A stretch of 64,000 nt of DNA from Linepithema humile (Eukaryota; Arthropoda; Insecta; Hymenoptera; Formicidae): contig NC_090129.1 in assembly GCF_040581485.1 (NCBI RefSeq), positions 34,706,764 to 34,770,763 of the forward strand, in the 5' to 3' direction. Positions 49,849 through 62,661 of this stretch are shown here, in pieces. Under the pieces are notes generated by a model that saw nothing but the letters and a program-made list of their open reading frames with translations, did no database searches and was not told the origin of the DNA. The first letter of the stretch is position 1. Each line of letters starts with the position of its first letter. Both the position numbers and the translations under genes were made by a program.

Positions 49849-50481
49849 CTTTTGTTTTCCACCAAAAAATCGCGAGTGTATTAGTCATTACTGGTACAGT
49901 AAATTGTAAGTCTATGAGCAGCAAGATATTTCTACGAACTTTTGTTACTGAATGCAATGATGGAATTGTACACATGATTAATATAGAAAAGAAAACAAAC
50001 GGTACGCAATGGCCTTTCTCGCCAACTTTTTTTATCCATTGTTCAAAATCTAATCAATACTAGACTAAAATAATTTAATTTCACCGTCCATTCAAAATCT
50101 ACTCATTGAAAAAATTTGATAAATTAAATTGTTCTTAATTGTAAAAGAAGTTTATAATATTTAATGTACTGCAATAATTCAAATTAAATTGTGCATATGA
50201 GTGTGCGATTATAGAATGACACTCGCATAATTGTTTTAAAGCTATCCCTTTCTCCTCTATTACTTTTTTATCCGCACTAATCACTTTAGTTCACATATTG
50301 TAAAACTGAACCAAAAAATGTTGATTTTTAACGTTGCACAATGTTAACTGTATGTCCTAAGAATTTGTCATACAATGACGTTATAAACTAAAATTGATCT
50401 TCATCAAGACTATTGTCGCGACTTCTACGAGAATGATAATTCTCGAGCACCTCCGTATTCCGAGTTTCTCGAAGTATTCAT
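49849..50481 (-). pseudogene. Dead middle OR of unit 3 (exons 1-2 only)
   Basis: Exon 1 is at 50481-50451, where the start-codon context has changed to ATGAATACTTCG with an upstream ATC. Exon 2 is about 50098-49849, with intact acceptor and donor but a broken frame. Exons 3-7 are missing, as in units 1 and 2. Confidence 0.82.
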
Positions 50482-50901
50482 GATGAATGCTGCTCAGAGA
50501 CTACCTTCTGTCCCTCTGTCACAGATCAACGTTACCCTCTCAGACAACGCGTATGCACGCAATAAAAATTTTTACATTGTACGATGATAACTTACCATAA
50601 ACTCCCTTCAATATTCCAAGCATCTCTTGTTGCAAGGTTACGCCTCTTAATGCGAAGTGATGAAAAAAGTGTGCGTGCACAAAAACGTGGATAACAACAG
50701 GTGGATGGTCTTGCTATTGTCCTTTGGAGCGAATATATGGCATGATGTATATCCCTCATGTCCCACGCACTTATAGTCGATTAGACGTATATATTGAATT
50801 CTGAAAAAATTGGATGGTGCTCGAACTTTTAATAGTTTCCTTCCTATAGCTAGCAAAAATAAAATTGTGTCATTGGTACAATAAAGATTTTATTTACTTC
50901 A

Positions 50902-50924
50902 CATATATATATATATATATATAT
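50902..50924. repeat. TA microsatellite
   Basis: About 11 TA repeats between the dead OR and OR-7. Units 1 and 2 have about 5 at this position. Confidence 0.75.
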
Positions 50925-51316
50925 GCTTCCAAAAACTGTGCATACAATTTTATTCATATGGATAAATACAATAACCTTTATTAAAAGGAAGTAATTTTAT
51001 CTATTTTTATATAATAGCGGTTGAACTTTTACAATTTCTCACTTCTATTACTTGTTTTAAATAATTACTTACATATTTTAAATCCAATAAAAATATATAT
51101 ATGTATAAACTATGTACATTTATTTCTTAATAATAGTGAAACATGTAGCCTTTTTTCATATTAGTTTTTTTCTTATATTAGGAGTAGTTTTAATGTTTCC
51201 AAAGTTTTATTTAATAAACTTTGATATTCATCTTGCGTTTGTAACTTTAAATAAAGTTGGAATAGTGATATAATTTTTATAATGTTAACTAACGTGAATT
51301 TATCATAGTTTTAAAG

Positions 51317-51831
51317 TTATTGTTTTGTTGTAAGTAAAACAGAAATATAACTAGCAGATGTTTTTATTAGCTGAAAAATATAATTATTTCAGTAAAATAT
51401 AATAAGATATATAATTACCATGCAAGGAGATGTAAAAAAATAATATCTATTTTATATATTATACAAAACTATACGTGTTGCAATACATATATGTTGTATA
51501 TAATAACATATCATTTATATAAAAATTATAGCAAAAATTTTTAATAACCTACGTTGGAAAATGTAGACATTGTTAAAGGGAACAATCTACCAACAGTAAG
51601 ATAGACAGATTCATTTGTTCTGACCATTAAAAGAATCATATTCCGTGAATTTCGTGGTTCCAGATTATACCATTTATTAGAATATGCAGCATAATGGATA
51701 CGTTTACACTTAAATTTATTGAAAAATTAATTAAAAACTTTAGACAGAATATGACTACACGAATAAAATTCATACGTGTGTTTTGTGCAATACACACACA
51801 CACACACAAATACATATATATTTAGATATAA

Positions 51832-51865
<34 letters not shown>

Positions 51866-54800
51866 TATATTTTAACAATAATACATGTAAATGATAAATT
51901 TTGACTGATATATTCATAAAGTTTTATATAGCATTTATTTACGTAAATTTTATTTAATAGAAGTGTAAATTTGTTTAATTGCACCATTTTTTGGAAAGTT
52001 AAAATACTAATTGTATAAAAAGTCGGAAAAATTACTACAAGAATTAAGGAGTTTCTAATTTACTTGCAATAATAAAATTTCACCGATAGCGCAATAAAGG
52101 CACGAGTGACAAACGAAATTGATTATAACACTTATGAGATATGCCGCTCGAAAAATCGATAAGTCATTTCCACCCTCCGAAAGCTAGTCGTTCCATTATG
52201 AAATACAAAAATATAGAATATAATTAATAACTATTACACAGTTGAAGTAGCCATAGAGATGTCCACATCAATGTATGTAGAGTATTTTATAGTTACTATT
52301 TTCATTATCAAGTCCTTTAACTAATTTTAAGTCGTATCTTATATTATCATAAGAAAAACTTTTATTTTTTAGATGTATGTCTTCAATATTTTGCCGTAAA
52401 GTCACATATTTTAGATTAAATTTTTAGATTAAATTAATTCAAAATCAACGAATCAAATAATAATATAGGACACTCGATTCGTGTAAATAATAATATATAT
52501 TATCTTTATATGTTTCGAAATTATATGACACACAAAGCACTGTAAACAAATTATTATGTTGTATATTAAAAGCTTTTATAAACTTACATCCAAAATAAGA
52601 AATCCATAAAAGGAAAGGAGAATAGCAAAGTATAAAAATAATGCAAGCATCATGATATTAAATGTATGTTCTACGAGAACGATACTTCTATAAAGAAATA
52701 AATAATATATTAATATTTATATGTAAAAATTTTTTTTTAATTTTCTAATGTATAATTTTTATGTCTATACTTATATAAGATCAAAATATATTTATGAAAT
52801 ATAAGATTAGGAATGCGATACCTGAGTAGTCGCGTATGATCCGTCACACACATTTTCAAATTGTAAGCATAATTTATTATTTCCAAATGCAGAATGCGAT
52901 TTCTTAGTATGTCCAATTGACCACAGATATGAAGTACCAAGAAACTAAAAAAACTATCTGCACCTATGTAATATATCATGCATAAAAACGTACTTATACC
53001 TTGAGAAATAAATGTTAACTCATAATGTGGACTTTTAGTTATATCATAGGTATAACGCGATTGTATTGGTAATGGTCTGCCTGGATCAGTAATATTTGTC
53101 ACATATCTCACTGAAAAATTACAAGCAGGCAAAACTAACAAAACAAAGAAACTGATTGTCATTAGGCAATATGCACACTTAGTAATTGTACGAGCAGTCT
53201 GTGCTCGTGTAATCATCCTCATTTTCTCCCATGAAGTTTTCGGTGTTCTCCAATCGTTCGCGATCATATCTATTATAGATATGAGAGCTTCAAAAAAATA
53301 GAAAAATGTATTACGGATGATAAAAATTTAGTTTTGTAATAAAATTTGTATGATACAATGATATAAAAACCTTAAAATTTTATTAAAAACTTAATAACAA
53401 ATATAATTTAAAATAAAAATTTATAAAATATTACTCATAAAAAATTAATCTAGATTATAAAAAGATTTAAATTTTTATATAAAATTTTGATGTAGTGATC
53501 GTAAAATATAATAGATACTATATTTAGAATATTGAATTTTATATAGGAGTGTCCGTAAAAGTTGGGACTAAGCTTATAGAGTGTGTTAGGATTCAGTAGA
53601 TAAAAAAGGTTTGTATAAACCTATGTCCGAAAACACTTTATTAAAAAATTATATGTGTTCAAAGTTTGACGAGCAGTATTGTTCGGTAATTATTCAGATT
53701 AGATACACTTCACCGATTCTAAGGTTCTAGGTTCACATTAATTTTTTTCACCTACTAAATATCATTAAGGCATTATATAAATTTAGTCCCGACCTTTACG
53801 GACACCCTGTATATAAATATAGTAAACTAACTAAATATACGATTATAATATGCAAGTATGAGGTACGAAAGTAATGCATTCAATTCTTTTTCTCAGAAAA
53901 TTGAATTCCTGCAACTATGGTTTTTACATGATATAATCTTCAGTCGTTAACAAATATCCAGTTTTTTTCTCACAAAGTCACTATCATTTTGTACGTACTT
54001 TTGCCATCTTTGAATCAAACGCTGTATTCCAGACCCGTCAAATTCCTTGTTGCGACTCTTGAGGGTTTCACAACCACTTTTCTTAATGATAACTTTGTAG
54101 AAAAATAACTAAATGTTTGTTAATAACCATAGTTTATAGGAATTAAATTTTCTGAGAAAAAAAATTGTTTATATTACCGACCCTTGTATTTTATAAAAAC
54201 GGTATTATTTGTGCCTCTTATAAAATATAAATAACTAACTTTCAAAGTTTACTTTAAAAAACTCGGGATGTAGGACAATTAAGATTTAAATATAGTGTTA
54301 TCTTTATATAAGCAAAATATTTTACATTTAAATTTGTAGTTATATCTACCTTCTTTTTTCCACCAAAGAATTGCAATTTTTAGCAAAGTAGCAATGACTG
54401 GTAAAGTAAACTGTAGATTGTCTATCATTAACATAATGTCTCCATTAATTTTTATCAGTGAATGTGTGGTAGGTATTAAAAGACCAAAAAATATACTGAA
54501 GAAAACCAGAAGCGTACGTAAATTACATATAACTTTATTCCATGCAGTTAAATCAGATTTAGGCCAAAGCCCTGCTATTTCTAGACAATATCGATTTAAT
54601 TTTACTGCCCATTCAAAATCTATTTGTTACAAAAATTGCAATTAGTTGCGCCAGAAATTTCTAAATAAAAATTATTATTGTTATTAACTCATATTATTTA
54701 ATTTGTCTAACATAATCCTGAATATAATCATAATCAATTTGATAAAAAGACATTTTTTAAATACTTTATCTCATATAAGCTAAGATTAAGTTTGCGCAAT

Positions 54801-54964
54801 ACTTTAAAACAATAGATTTAAAAAAAGAACGTAGGTATTAGTTTGTTGCTATTTTATCCAAGTTTTAAGATATTATAATTAATAATGATTATTAACGGAT
54901 TTAAAAAATTATAACATTTGGAATAAAGAGCACCTTGATATTCTAAATATTTTGAAGTTTTCAT
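51317..54964 (-). CDS. Odorant receptor OR-7 (type B, unit 3)
   Basis: Exons 54964-54934, 54619-54350, 53287-52822, 52687-52588, 52183-52064, 51708-51553 and 51370-51317 code 398 residues. Exon 1 is MKTSKYLEYQ. Exon 2 is fully open although an internal Met present in OR-3 and OR-5 (VMCNLRT) is Ile here. Exon 3 carries GRPLPIQSRYTYD and GISTFLCMIYYIGADSF, unlike both sisters. Exon 6 has VYLTVGRLFPL and ends TFSN where most receptors have TFCN. C-terminus KTSASYISVLL. It is intact, and intron 2 carries the same foldback element and mariner fragment as OR-5. Confidence 0.92.
51792..51864. repeat. Short CA tract and AAT microsatellite (unit 3)
   Basis: The CA site has only about 8 repeats here; an AAT repeat of about 11 units follows at 51832-51864. 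Both lie in OR-7 intron 5. Confidence 0.8.
53545..53809. mobile_element. Small TIR element in OR-7 intron 2
   Basis: Orthologous copy of the element at 43580-43841, with the same inverted ends and the same location. It was inserted before units 2 and 3 separated. Confidence 0.75.
53946..54058 (-). pseudogene. Mariner transposase C-terminal fragment (unit 3)
   Basis: Same fragment as in unit 2 with minor changes (GIQRLIQRWQK kept, terminal LDIC then stop). No catalytic part remains. Confidence 0.6.
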
Positions 54965-55011
54965 GGCAAACGCAATCTATCTCTTTATGATGAAGCGACG
55001 TTAACTGTTTT

Positions 55012-55252
55012 TCACAGAGAAGTGTGTGTGTAAAATAAAAACTCTTGAAAACGTGGACAATCAACGTATAGAGCGAACGGTTTAAAAAGTTCTACGCTCC
55101 CCTTTGTTGTGCGACTTTTTTCAATTCCTCTTGTAACAACTTCCGAGGTATTCATGAATAAAAACTGACATAATAAGCTGGTAAATAAGTACCTGCTCAC
55201 TCCAGAGACTAAGTACGTTCATTTTTTCTTTTTTCACTGGTAATCGATTTTA
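55012..55252 (-). promoter_or_regulatory. Conserved block upstream of OR-7
   Basis: Third copy of the block seen upstream of OR-3 and OR-5, with TAATCGATT at 55241-55249. Confidence 0.5.
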
Positions 55253-55681
55253 AACGCGATGCGTGTGGTCTTAACTATAGATCGTCTATAGACCGTGCAA
55301 CACGTTGCGTGTAAAGTAGAAAATGCTTTCCTTGCATTAAAATTTTTTTAGTGTTCTAAAAAGTGTTACATTTATACATTTTTATTTCGTGCAAATAAAT
55401 AAAATCTTTTTTGAATAGAAATAATGTAACTTTTTGCCAGGCAACAATGAACTTCAATACTATCGAGATGTATCAGTAACATGCCTCTTTTAAGAGAAGA
55501 ATATAAAAATTTAAGGTTTGAAAAAAATTTGACGCACAAAGTAATTTTAAAACTTTTCTGTAATTTTGCTTAATATTGTATAATCTAAATCAACTATTAT
55601 TTTATACTAAATTTTTTATCAATTTATAAACAATATACATATATGAAAAAAACAATAATTCTTTCTAATTCAAATTCTTCC

Positions 55682-58308
55682 TTAACTTCTTGTTGTAAGC
55701 ATGACTGATATATAACCGGCTGATGTTTTTAATAACTAAAAGACATATGTTATTAATAAAAAGTAATAAAAAATGTGTAAGTGCTTAAAAAATATTAAAA
55801 GATAACATACGACTAAAATACTATTGATATTATATATACATATGACATAAAAATAATTATTTATATCAAAATTATTGATATTATTTATGCCAAAATTATA
55901 AATAAAATTGAAAGTAACTTACGTTGCAAAATGTAGCCATTGTCAAGGTAAATACTTTACCAGCAGTAAGATAGAAAGGCTTATTAGTTCGGACCATTAA
56001 AAGTGCTAAATCACGCGCATTTCTTGGATTCAGATTATACCATTCGTTACAATATACAGCATAATGGATTTGATTGCACTCAAAATTGTCAAAAAAATAG
56101 GCATATAAGTATCATAAAAATTGAGCATTTTATGCAATTTATTTATATAAAGTTTATTTGTTAAAAGATAAATTTAATTTTAATAAAAAAACAATATAAT
56201 TTTTATAGAAAAATTACATTATAATTTGTACTGGAGCAAAAAAGTAATTGTAAAATTATTGAATTAAAAATTTACCTGCGCTGTTAAAATTTCGCCGACA
56301 GCGCAGTAAACACACATGTGGCCAAACGTATTAGTAACGATAGTCACAAGATACGCCAAGTGAGAAAGCGATATGCTATGCTCTTCGAAAAGCTAATTAT
56401 CATTAGAGATAAAAGTATTGTATATAATTTTATATTATCAAAATATTTGCATCTTACTGTTATGCATATAAGTATCATTAAATATAGAATATTTTGTTAT
56501 TGCAAATCTTATTTTTAAATCTTTTATTTAATTTAAAACCTATGATGAAAACACGAAAAAAATATAATCACAAAAATATTTGATGCACAACACTTGTGAA
56601 AATGAGATTGCTTTTATGTGTATAAAAATTGCGTAATACAATAAATTATAGAATAAAAATTCTTATAAATAGTGTACTTACAGTCATTGTGTAAAATCCA
56701 TGGAAAGCGAAGAGACCACCAAAGTATAGAAATAACATGAGCAGCATTGCATTGAATGTATCTTCTATAATGGCAATAGCGCTACAAAGTAATATGTATA
56801 TTAATTTACATCGATAATAAATAGCACAAACTCCATTGTTTTGTTTAATGTCGACATTTCTGCTTAAAAAAAATTATTATATTATCCGAAAATAATTACT
56901 ATTAATATTCATTGCATTAAAATTAATTAGAATTAATTCTATTTTTTAAATCAAAAATTATTTTCATATTTCGCATTGTATTAATATTCATATTACTTAA
57001 ATGTGTAGATCTATATATAATTTGTAAAAACCTAAGAAACATAAAAGAAAGAATACCTAAGTAGTCGCGCATGATCCATTGCACAACTTTTTAAAACGTT
57101 AACATAATTCGTAACATTTTTTATACGGACGAGACGATTTTTAAGAATGTCCAGCTGACCACATATATGAAATACCAAGAGACTAAGAAAATTGTCTATG
57201 CCTGTATAAGGCATAATACAGAAAAACATAGCGATGGATTGAAAAATAAATGTTAGCTCGTATTGTGGACTCTTGGTGACATCGTAAATATAGTATGTCT
57301 GCAGCGGTAATAATCTGCCCGGATCAGTGATATTCGTTATGTACCTCATCGAATATCCAAAAATAGGCAAAATAATCGCAACAGCTAATGCTGCTCCCAT
57401 TATGCTATATCCAAGTGTAATAATTATTCGCGCAGTTTGCGCTCTAGCGATCATTGTTGTTCTTTCGTCAGGTGTTTTTAATTTTACCCAATCGTTCGCA
57501 ATCATTCTAATTAGCGGTGTAATAGCTTTAAAAATACAAAAAAAAATGTGAATTACACAAGAATTAATTATTATGGCATATAACGTGTCATTAAAATTTA
57601 ATATTTGTTAAAATATTTTATATTGTTTAATAAGTAAACTTTTAATTATACCTACCTTCTTTCTTCCACCAAAAAATTACGAGCCTTAGCACGGAGGTGA
57701 TAATTGGTAAAATAAATTGCAGATTATCTATCACTATCATAATGTTTGAACGAACTCTTATCAAGGAATGTATGGCAGGTATCACTATGACAAGCATTAG
57801 CAACGAGAAAACGAAAAGCACACGTAAATTGGACATGTATTTTTCTCTCGTAGTTTGCTCAAACTTGGGCCAAAGCCCAATCAATTCTAGACTATATCGA
57901 TTCAACTTCACCGCCCATTCGAAATCTATCTGTTACAGAAGTTACATAAGTCGCGTCAAAAGTTAATAAATACAATTAGTTAATCAAATGTACATATTAG
58001 TTGATCTATCAAATAGCAATATATTAAATAATCTATCGATATGCATGCTGAATCAATAATAATGCAAAATGTAAAAATATTTAGATAATTTGTTTCATAT
58101 AAATTTATTTTATACAAGCCGTATAAATTTTAATAAAATTTTGAAACATAATTTTCAAGTCAACATATAAAAAAAATGTATTATATCGTTATTATACAAA
58201 CATATTTTTTTCATTTTTAATAAAATACTTATTCAATCTTTTATTGATGATAACTGATTATTTACGATAAGAAGTACCTTGATATGCTGGATATTTTGAA
58301 GCTTCCAT
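55682..58308 (-). CDS. Odorant receptor OR-8
   Basis: Exons 58308-58278, 57925-57656, 57525-57057, 56781-56682, 56392-56276, 56078-55923 and 55735-55682 code 398 residues. Exon 1 is MEASKYPAYQ; exon 2 opens DFEWAVKLNRYSLELIGLWP. Marks: NIMIVIDNLQFILP, MIANDWVKLKT, NITDPGRLLPLQTYYIYD, FHICGQLDIL, VYCAVGEIL, FYLTAGKVFTL and C-terminal KTSAGYISVML. Exon 5 is one codon shorter than in the array's other genes. The gene is compact and single-copy here. It shares with type B the upstream block containing TAATCGATT (58603-58611), and an AGTCT initiator-like word lies 21 bases before the ATG. It is the closest outgroup of type B within the window. Confidence 0.93.
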
Positions 58309-59317
58309 GTCGAATGTTAGTTATAGACTGCCGTTTGTCTCTTTAGCATAAAGCGACGTTAATTTTTTTTAAGGAGAAGCACTTTTACGCGTGAGCAGAA
58401 TAAAAATTCTTAAAAGCGTGAGACGATCAACATGTGTAAAGCGAAAGGTCGAAAAAGTTTTAAACTCACCCCTCGTTGTGCAATTTTTTTAAATTTCTCT
58501 TGCAACAACGAGGTATTCATGAATAAAAAGTGACATAATAACTGGTTGATAAGTACCTGCTCGCTTGAAAGACACAAATGTGCATTTTTTTCCACGGACC
58601 TGTAATCGATTTCGAGTGCTGCGTATGGTCTTAACTAGACTATAGATGTATTGGACGATATCTGTGTATTATCTCCATTATTTTCACCACAATAAGGGAA
58701 GTTGATAAAATTGCGGTATTGAGATAAATGCTACTTTCCAATAGTATAAATAATAATCATTACGTTTTAACCATTTTATGATATATGTATATCTAAATAA
58801 TTAAATGTGAAATATGTTATTATATTTATATGTGTATGTGTTGAAATTAATTAAAATATACGTGTAAAATTGTTATTAAATTAATATTAAGAAATAAATT
58901 TTACCACACTATATTAAGAATTAATATTATTTAATTAATTAATTATATAAATTTGTAACTTTTTGAAACACTATAACAAAGCACTATAACAATGTAATAA
59001 AATATGATTTTACATTATTATTTTATTCTACAGTATTTTGATAAAGACTAACAATGTAATTTAAATTGCATATTTAAATCCGCATATTATAATGCTTTTT
59101 AAACATAAAAAATTTTATCAGATATTTTATTTAGATACATTATCACTGTTAATTATTTATTATCATTAATTATCAGTAATATTGATTGTTGTATTTAAAT
59201 AATTGTATTGCAGAATAATATTCATTAGTATAGCTTTTCTGAATTACTAGTTACATTGTTAATCCACTGATAACTCTAAATATATCGAGAATGATTTAAA
59301 TTCATAATTTTGTAAAA
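58309..59317. other. OR-8 5' flank and OR-9 3' flank
   Basis: Starts with the diverged conserved block (to about 58611). The rest is AT-rich DNA with no exon seen. Confidence 0.45.
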
Positions 59318-61610
59318 CTAAGTTTTTGCTGTAAGAAGGACGGACATGTAACTAGCTGATGTTTTTATTAACTGAAAAAGAAGTATCGAGTATTTGTAAC
59401 ATGCAAATAAATATATGCAGTGCTAAGTAAAAAATAAAATGTGATGCAATTACTATATTAAAATAATGTTAATGATTCAACCAAAAGATAAGAAAATAAG
59501 ATAGGATATATCTTATAGGACACATTTACAAAAATCACATATATATATTATAACCATAATTTATATTTTTAACAACTTACGTTAGAAAATGTAGCCATCG
59601 TTATAGGAAACACTTTTCCAGCGGTGAGATAAGTCGGTTTGTTACTTCTACCCAATAAAAAAATTAAGTTTCTTGCATTTTTCGGCTCTAAAGAGTACCA
59701 TTTGTAATTATATACTGCATGCTGAATTTGATCACACTGAAAGTCATAAAAAAATATTGTTTGTTATTACCTAGAATATAAATGTCAATACTTATATTTT
59801 ATAATTCTTTATTTTATAGTTAACACATTTATGTAAATAACACATATTAATGATACAAATTTATCATGTGGAAACTTTGGAAAATCAGAAAAAGAAATCT
59901 CACATTAAATATTGAAAGATTTAACTTACTTGTGCTACTAGAATTTCTCCTACTACGCAATAGACGCACATGTGACCGAATGTGTTGATAATGAGGCTTA
60001 TTTGGCATATCAAACGAGTAATCGACATATCGTTTCCCCGCTCTAATAACTGTATAATGTAAAAATTAAATAATGCAATCAAATGAGTGAAATATTTTTA
60101 CTCACACTTACACTTATTATAAGAACTCCATAACAAGCAAAAAGTATACCAAAGTATAAAAATAGTACAAGGAGTATTATACTGAAAGTATCTTCTACAA
60201 GAGCGATGGCTCTACAAAATGACATGACATTTATTTTTTATCTAAATTGAGAAAGCATGTAAACATGTAGACCAATGGTCTCTTTATAATGTTGTTTTCA
60301 CACGTAATGCGTGAGGTATATAAAATATTCTTTTACAACCTGACCAGCATTTAAAAATACATTTAAAAACTTATGTATACATATATAAGGCATTGAATAC
60401 AATACCTAAATAATCGTATGTGATCTATCACACTGTTCTTCAACGCATCATGAAAATTAATGAATTTATCCAAGTGCGTGATCCGATTTTTAAGGATTTC
60501 TAATTGGCCACAGATATGGAATACCAGCAATCCGAGAAAATTATCGATACCGGTATAAGCAAAGATGGCCAAAAAAATGCAAATAATTTGTACAATAAAC
60601 GTCAATTCGTATTGCGGCCTCTTTGTCACATCGTAATAAAAATAATACGTTTGTAATGGCAGCACTCTGCCTGGATCAGTGATATTCGTCAAATATCTCA
60701 TCGATATCCCGCAGATAGGCAAAACAGCAACAAATACAAACGCGATGGTCATTGCGCCGTATGCGCAAGTGATAATAATACGCGCGGTTTGTGCTCTTCT
60801 GATCATCGCGCTTCGATCCTGCGCGCTCTTTAACTTTAACCAATCTTTTGCGACCATATTTAACACCCATATAACAGCTTTAAAAATGACAAAATTAATT
60901 AAATTTATAAATTTATAAAAAAAAAGATACTTATTGTGTATCATTTACAATTTAATAATCATTTATATATCAATATTCTTGAATAAGAATTTCTCTTAGA
61001 TTTAAATAAAAAATTTCTTGCTTTATAAAAATTTTATTACTTCGTACGATTCCTACAATTTACAGTGTTTACCAGAGTCTTTGCAGGCAAAAATAATTAT
61101 TTAAACTAATTACCTTTTTTCTTCCACCAGAAAATTACAATTCTAAGGGTGCAGGTGATAGCCGGTAGGGTAAATTGTAAATTATCCATCAGTAGCATAA
61201 TATTTGAACGAATTCTTATCAATGAATGTATCGAAGGAATCAGGATACCGATTGTTAATGTCAAGGCAACAATTGGAGGTCGTAAATTATACATTAATTT
61301 CTCTTGAATGCTGTGCTCAGTTTTAGGCCAAAGTCCGATTAGTTTTAAACTGAAACGATTTAGCTTCACCGCCCATTCGAAATCTATCTGTTTCAAAAGA
61401 TGTTGATAAAAGAGATCATCTTGAGAAAAGCTAATAATAACTACTTACATATTGCTACATTATGTTAAAAATGAATAATTTATAGGATAATTTATTTATT
61501 GATTTTTTATGGATAATTAAATACTTAAGAAAAAAAATATATAATATAGTTTAGATAAAACAAATGCATACGTTTTGATAATTAATTAATATGATATATA
61601 AAAAGAAAGA

Positions 61611-61658
<48 letters not shown>

Positions 61659-61888
61659 TATGTAATGTTTTAGTGTTATCAGAATAGCAATACTAAATTT
61701 TATAAAAACAATAAAATGTGTGTATTTAATGCGATCTACACTTGCGCACACGCAAGTACATATACACATCACAGATATGAACAATATGAGTTTTATAGAG
61801 TTTCATAAGAAACGTCACATCGTATTTATCGACTGCAATAACAGTAGTAATAAGCACCTTGATATCCTAAACTCTTCGAAGTATCCAT
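59318..61888 (-). CDS. Odorant receptor OR-9
   Basis: Exons 61888-61858, 61383-61114, 60877-60406, 60211-60112, 60049-59930, 59736-59581 and 59371-59318 code 400 residues. Exon 1 is MDTSKSLGYQ; its last base plus the second of two adjacent AG acceptors gives the Asp of DFEWAVKLNRFSLKLIGLWP. Marks: NIMLLMDNLQFTLP, MVAKDWLKLKS, NITDPGRVLPLQTYY with one extra Tyr after it, HICGQLEIL, VYCVVGEILV, TYLTAGKVFPI and C-terminal KTSASYMSVLL. Exon 6 ends FSN instead of FCN. Intron 1 contains a GA repeat. AGTCT lies 21 bases before the ATG. Intact. Confidence 0.93.
61615..61656. repeat. GA microsatellite in OR-9 intron 1
   Basis: About 19-20 GA repeats between exons 1 and 2. On the minus strand this makes a CT-rich run well upstream of the acceptor. 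Confidence 0.88.
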
Positions 61889-62661
61889 CTTGACGATCAC
61901 CAAAAGACTAGTGCTTGCCTTGCCTTCATGAATCGAAATTACCTTCTATTCTGTGAAGTATACCTATAGCGCATGCGAAAAAAATTCTCAAAGTGCAAGA
62001 CGCGATCAATTTATGAAGGGATACATTAAATATGCGAGACAACCCTCGTTTTCACTCAAGTTCTGAACTGTCTGCAAAAAGTACTTGTATAATATTATAC
62101 ATCCTCTTCACTCTTTTATAATCGATTGACGGCAGTTTCAATGTGTGCTACAATGTTGTAATACGATATACAACTACACATCTATCATATAATTCCATCT
62201 CAATAATCTGTCCGATAACTTATATCCCATTATATGTATGTTGTGGATGATACATTACACGATACATTATTTTATTGCAATAAATACTGATAAAGCAAGA
62301 AGTTCATTTTGAAACATTTTAAATATATTCTTCGATGTCATTTGTAGCATTTTATAGGATATATACATTTATGCAAGATTTTTTGTTAAAAAGGTATAAA
62401 TAGTTAGGAAACATATATAAACTTTTAATTTAAAAAAAATTATGTATGTGTATATATTTTTTTCCATTTCTATATAATATTATTTAACTAATTGATTTTA
62501 ATTAATAATACTAGTATATTAATACACAACAATTTTTTTACATTTTATTTTTTTACATTTTTTATATTTCAAAAATTTTTATAAATTTTCTAATTATTAA
62601 ATTTTATTAAGTTAAAAAAAAGTGTAGAAAGCTAAATAAATATATCTTTCTTAACCTCTTG

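Larger units (their letters stand above)
45709..55480 (-). repeat. Segmental duplication unit 3
   Basis: Third unit, about 9.8 kb: OR-6 (A), dead middle OR, OR-7 (B). Homology to the other units stops near 55480, inside the 5' flank of OR-7, where units 1 and 2 continue into junction sequence. Confidence 0.88.

Noticed and set aside
51727..51987. 86-codon open frame rich in isoleucine
   Set aside because: It is produced by the AAT and CA repeats in an intron of OR-7.
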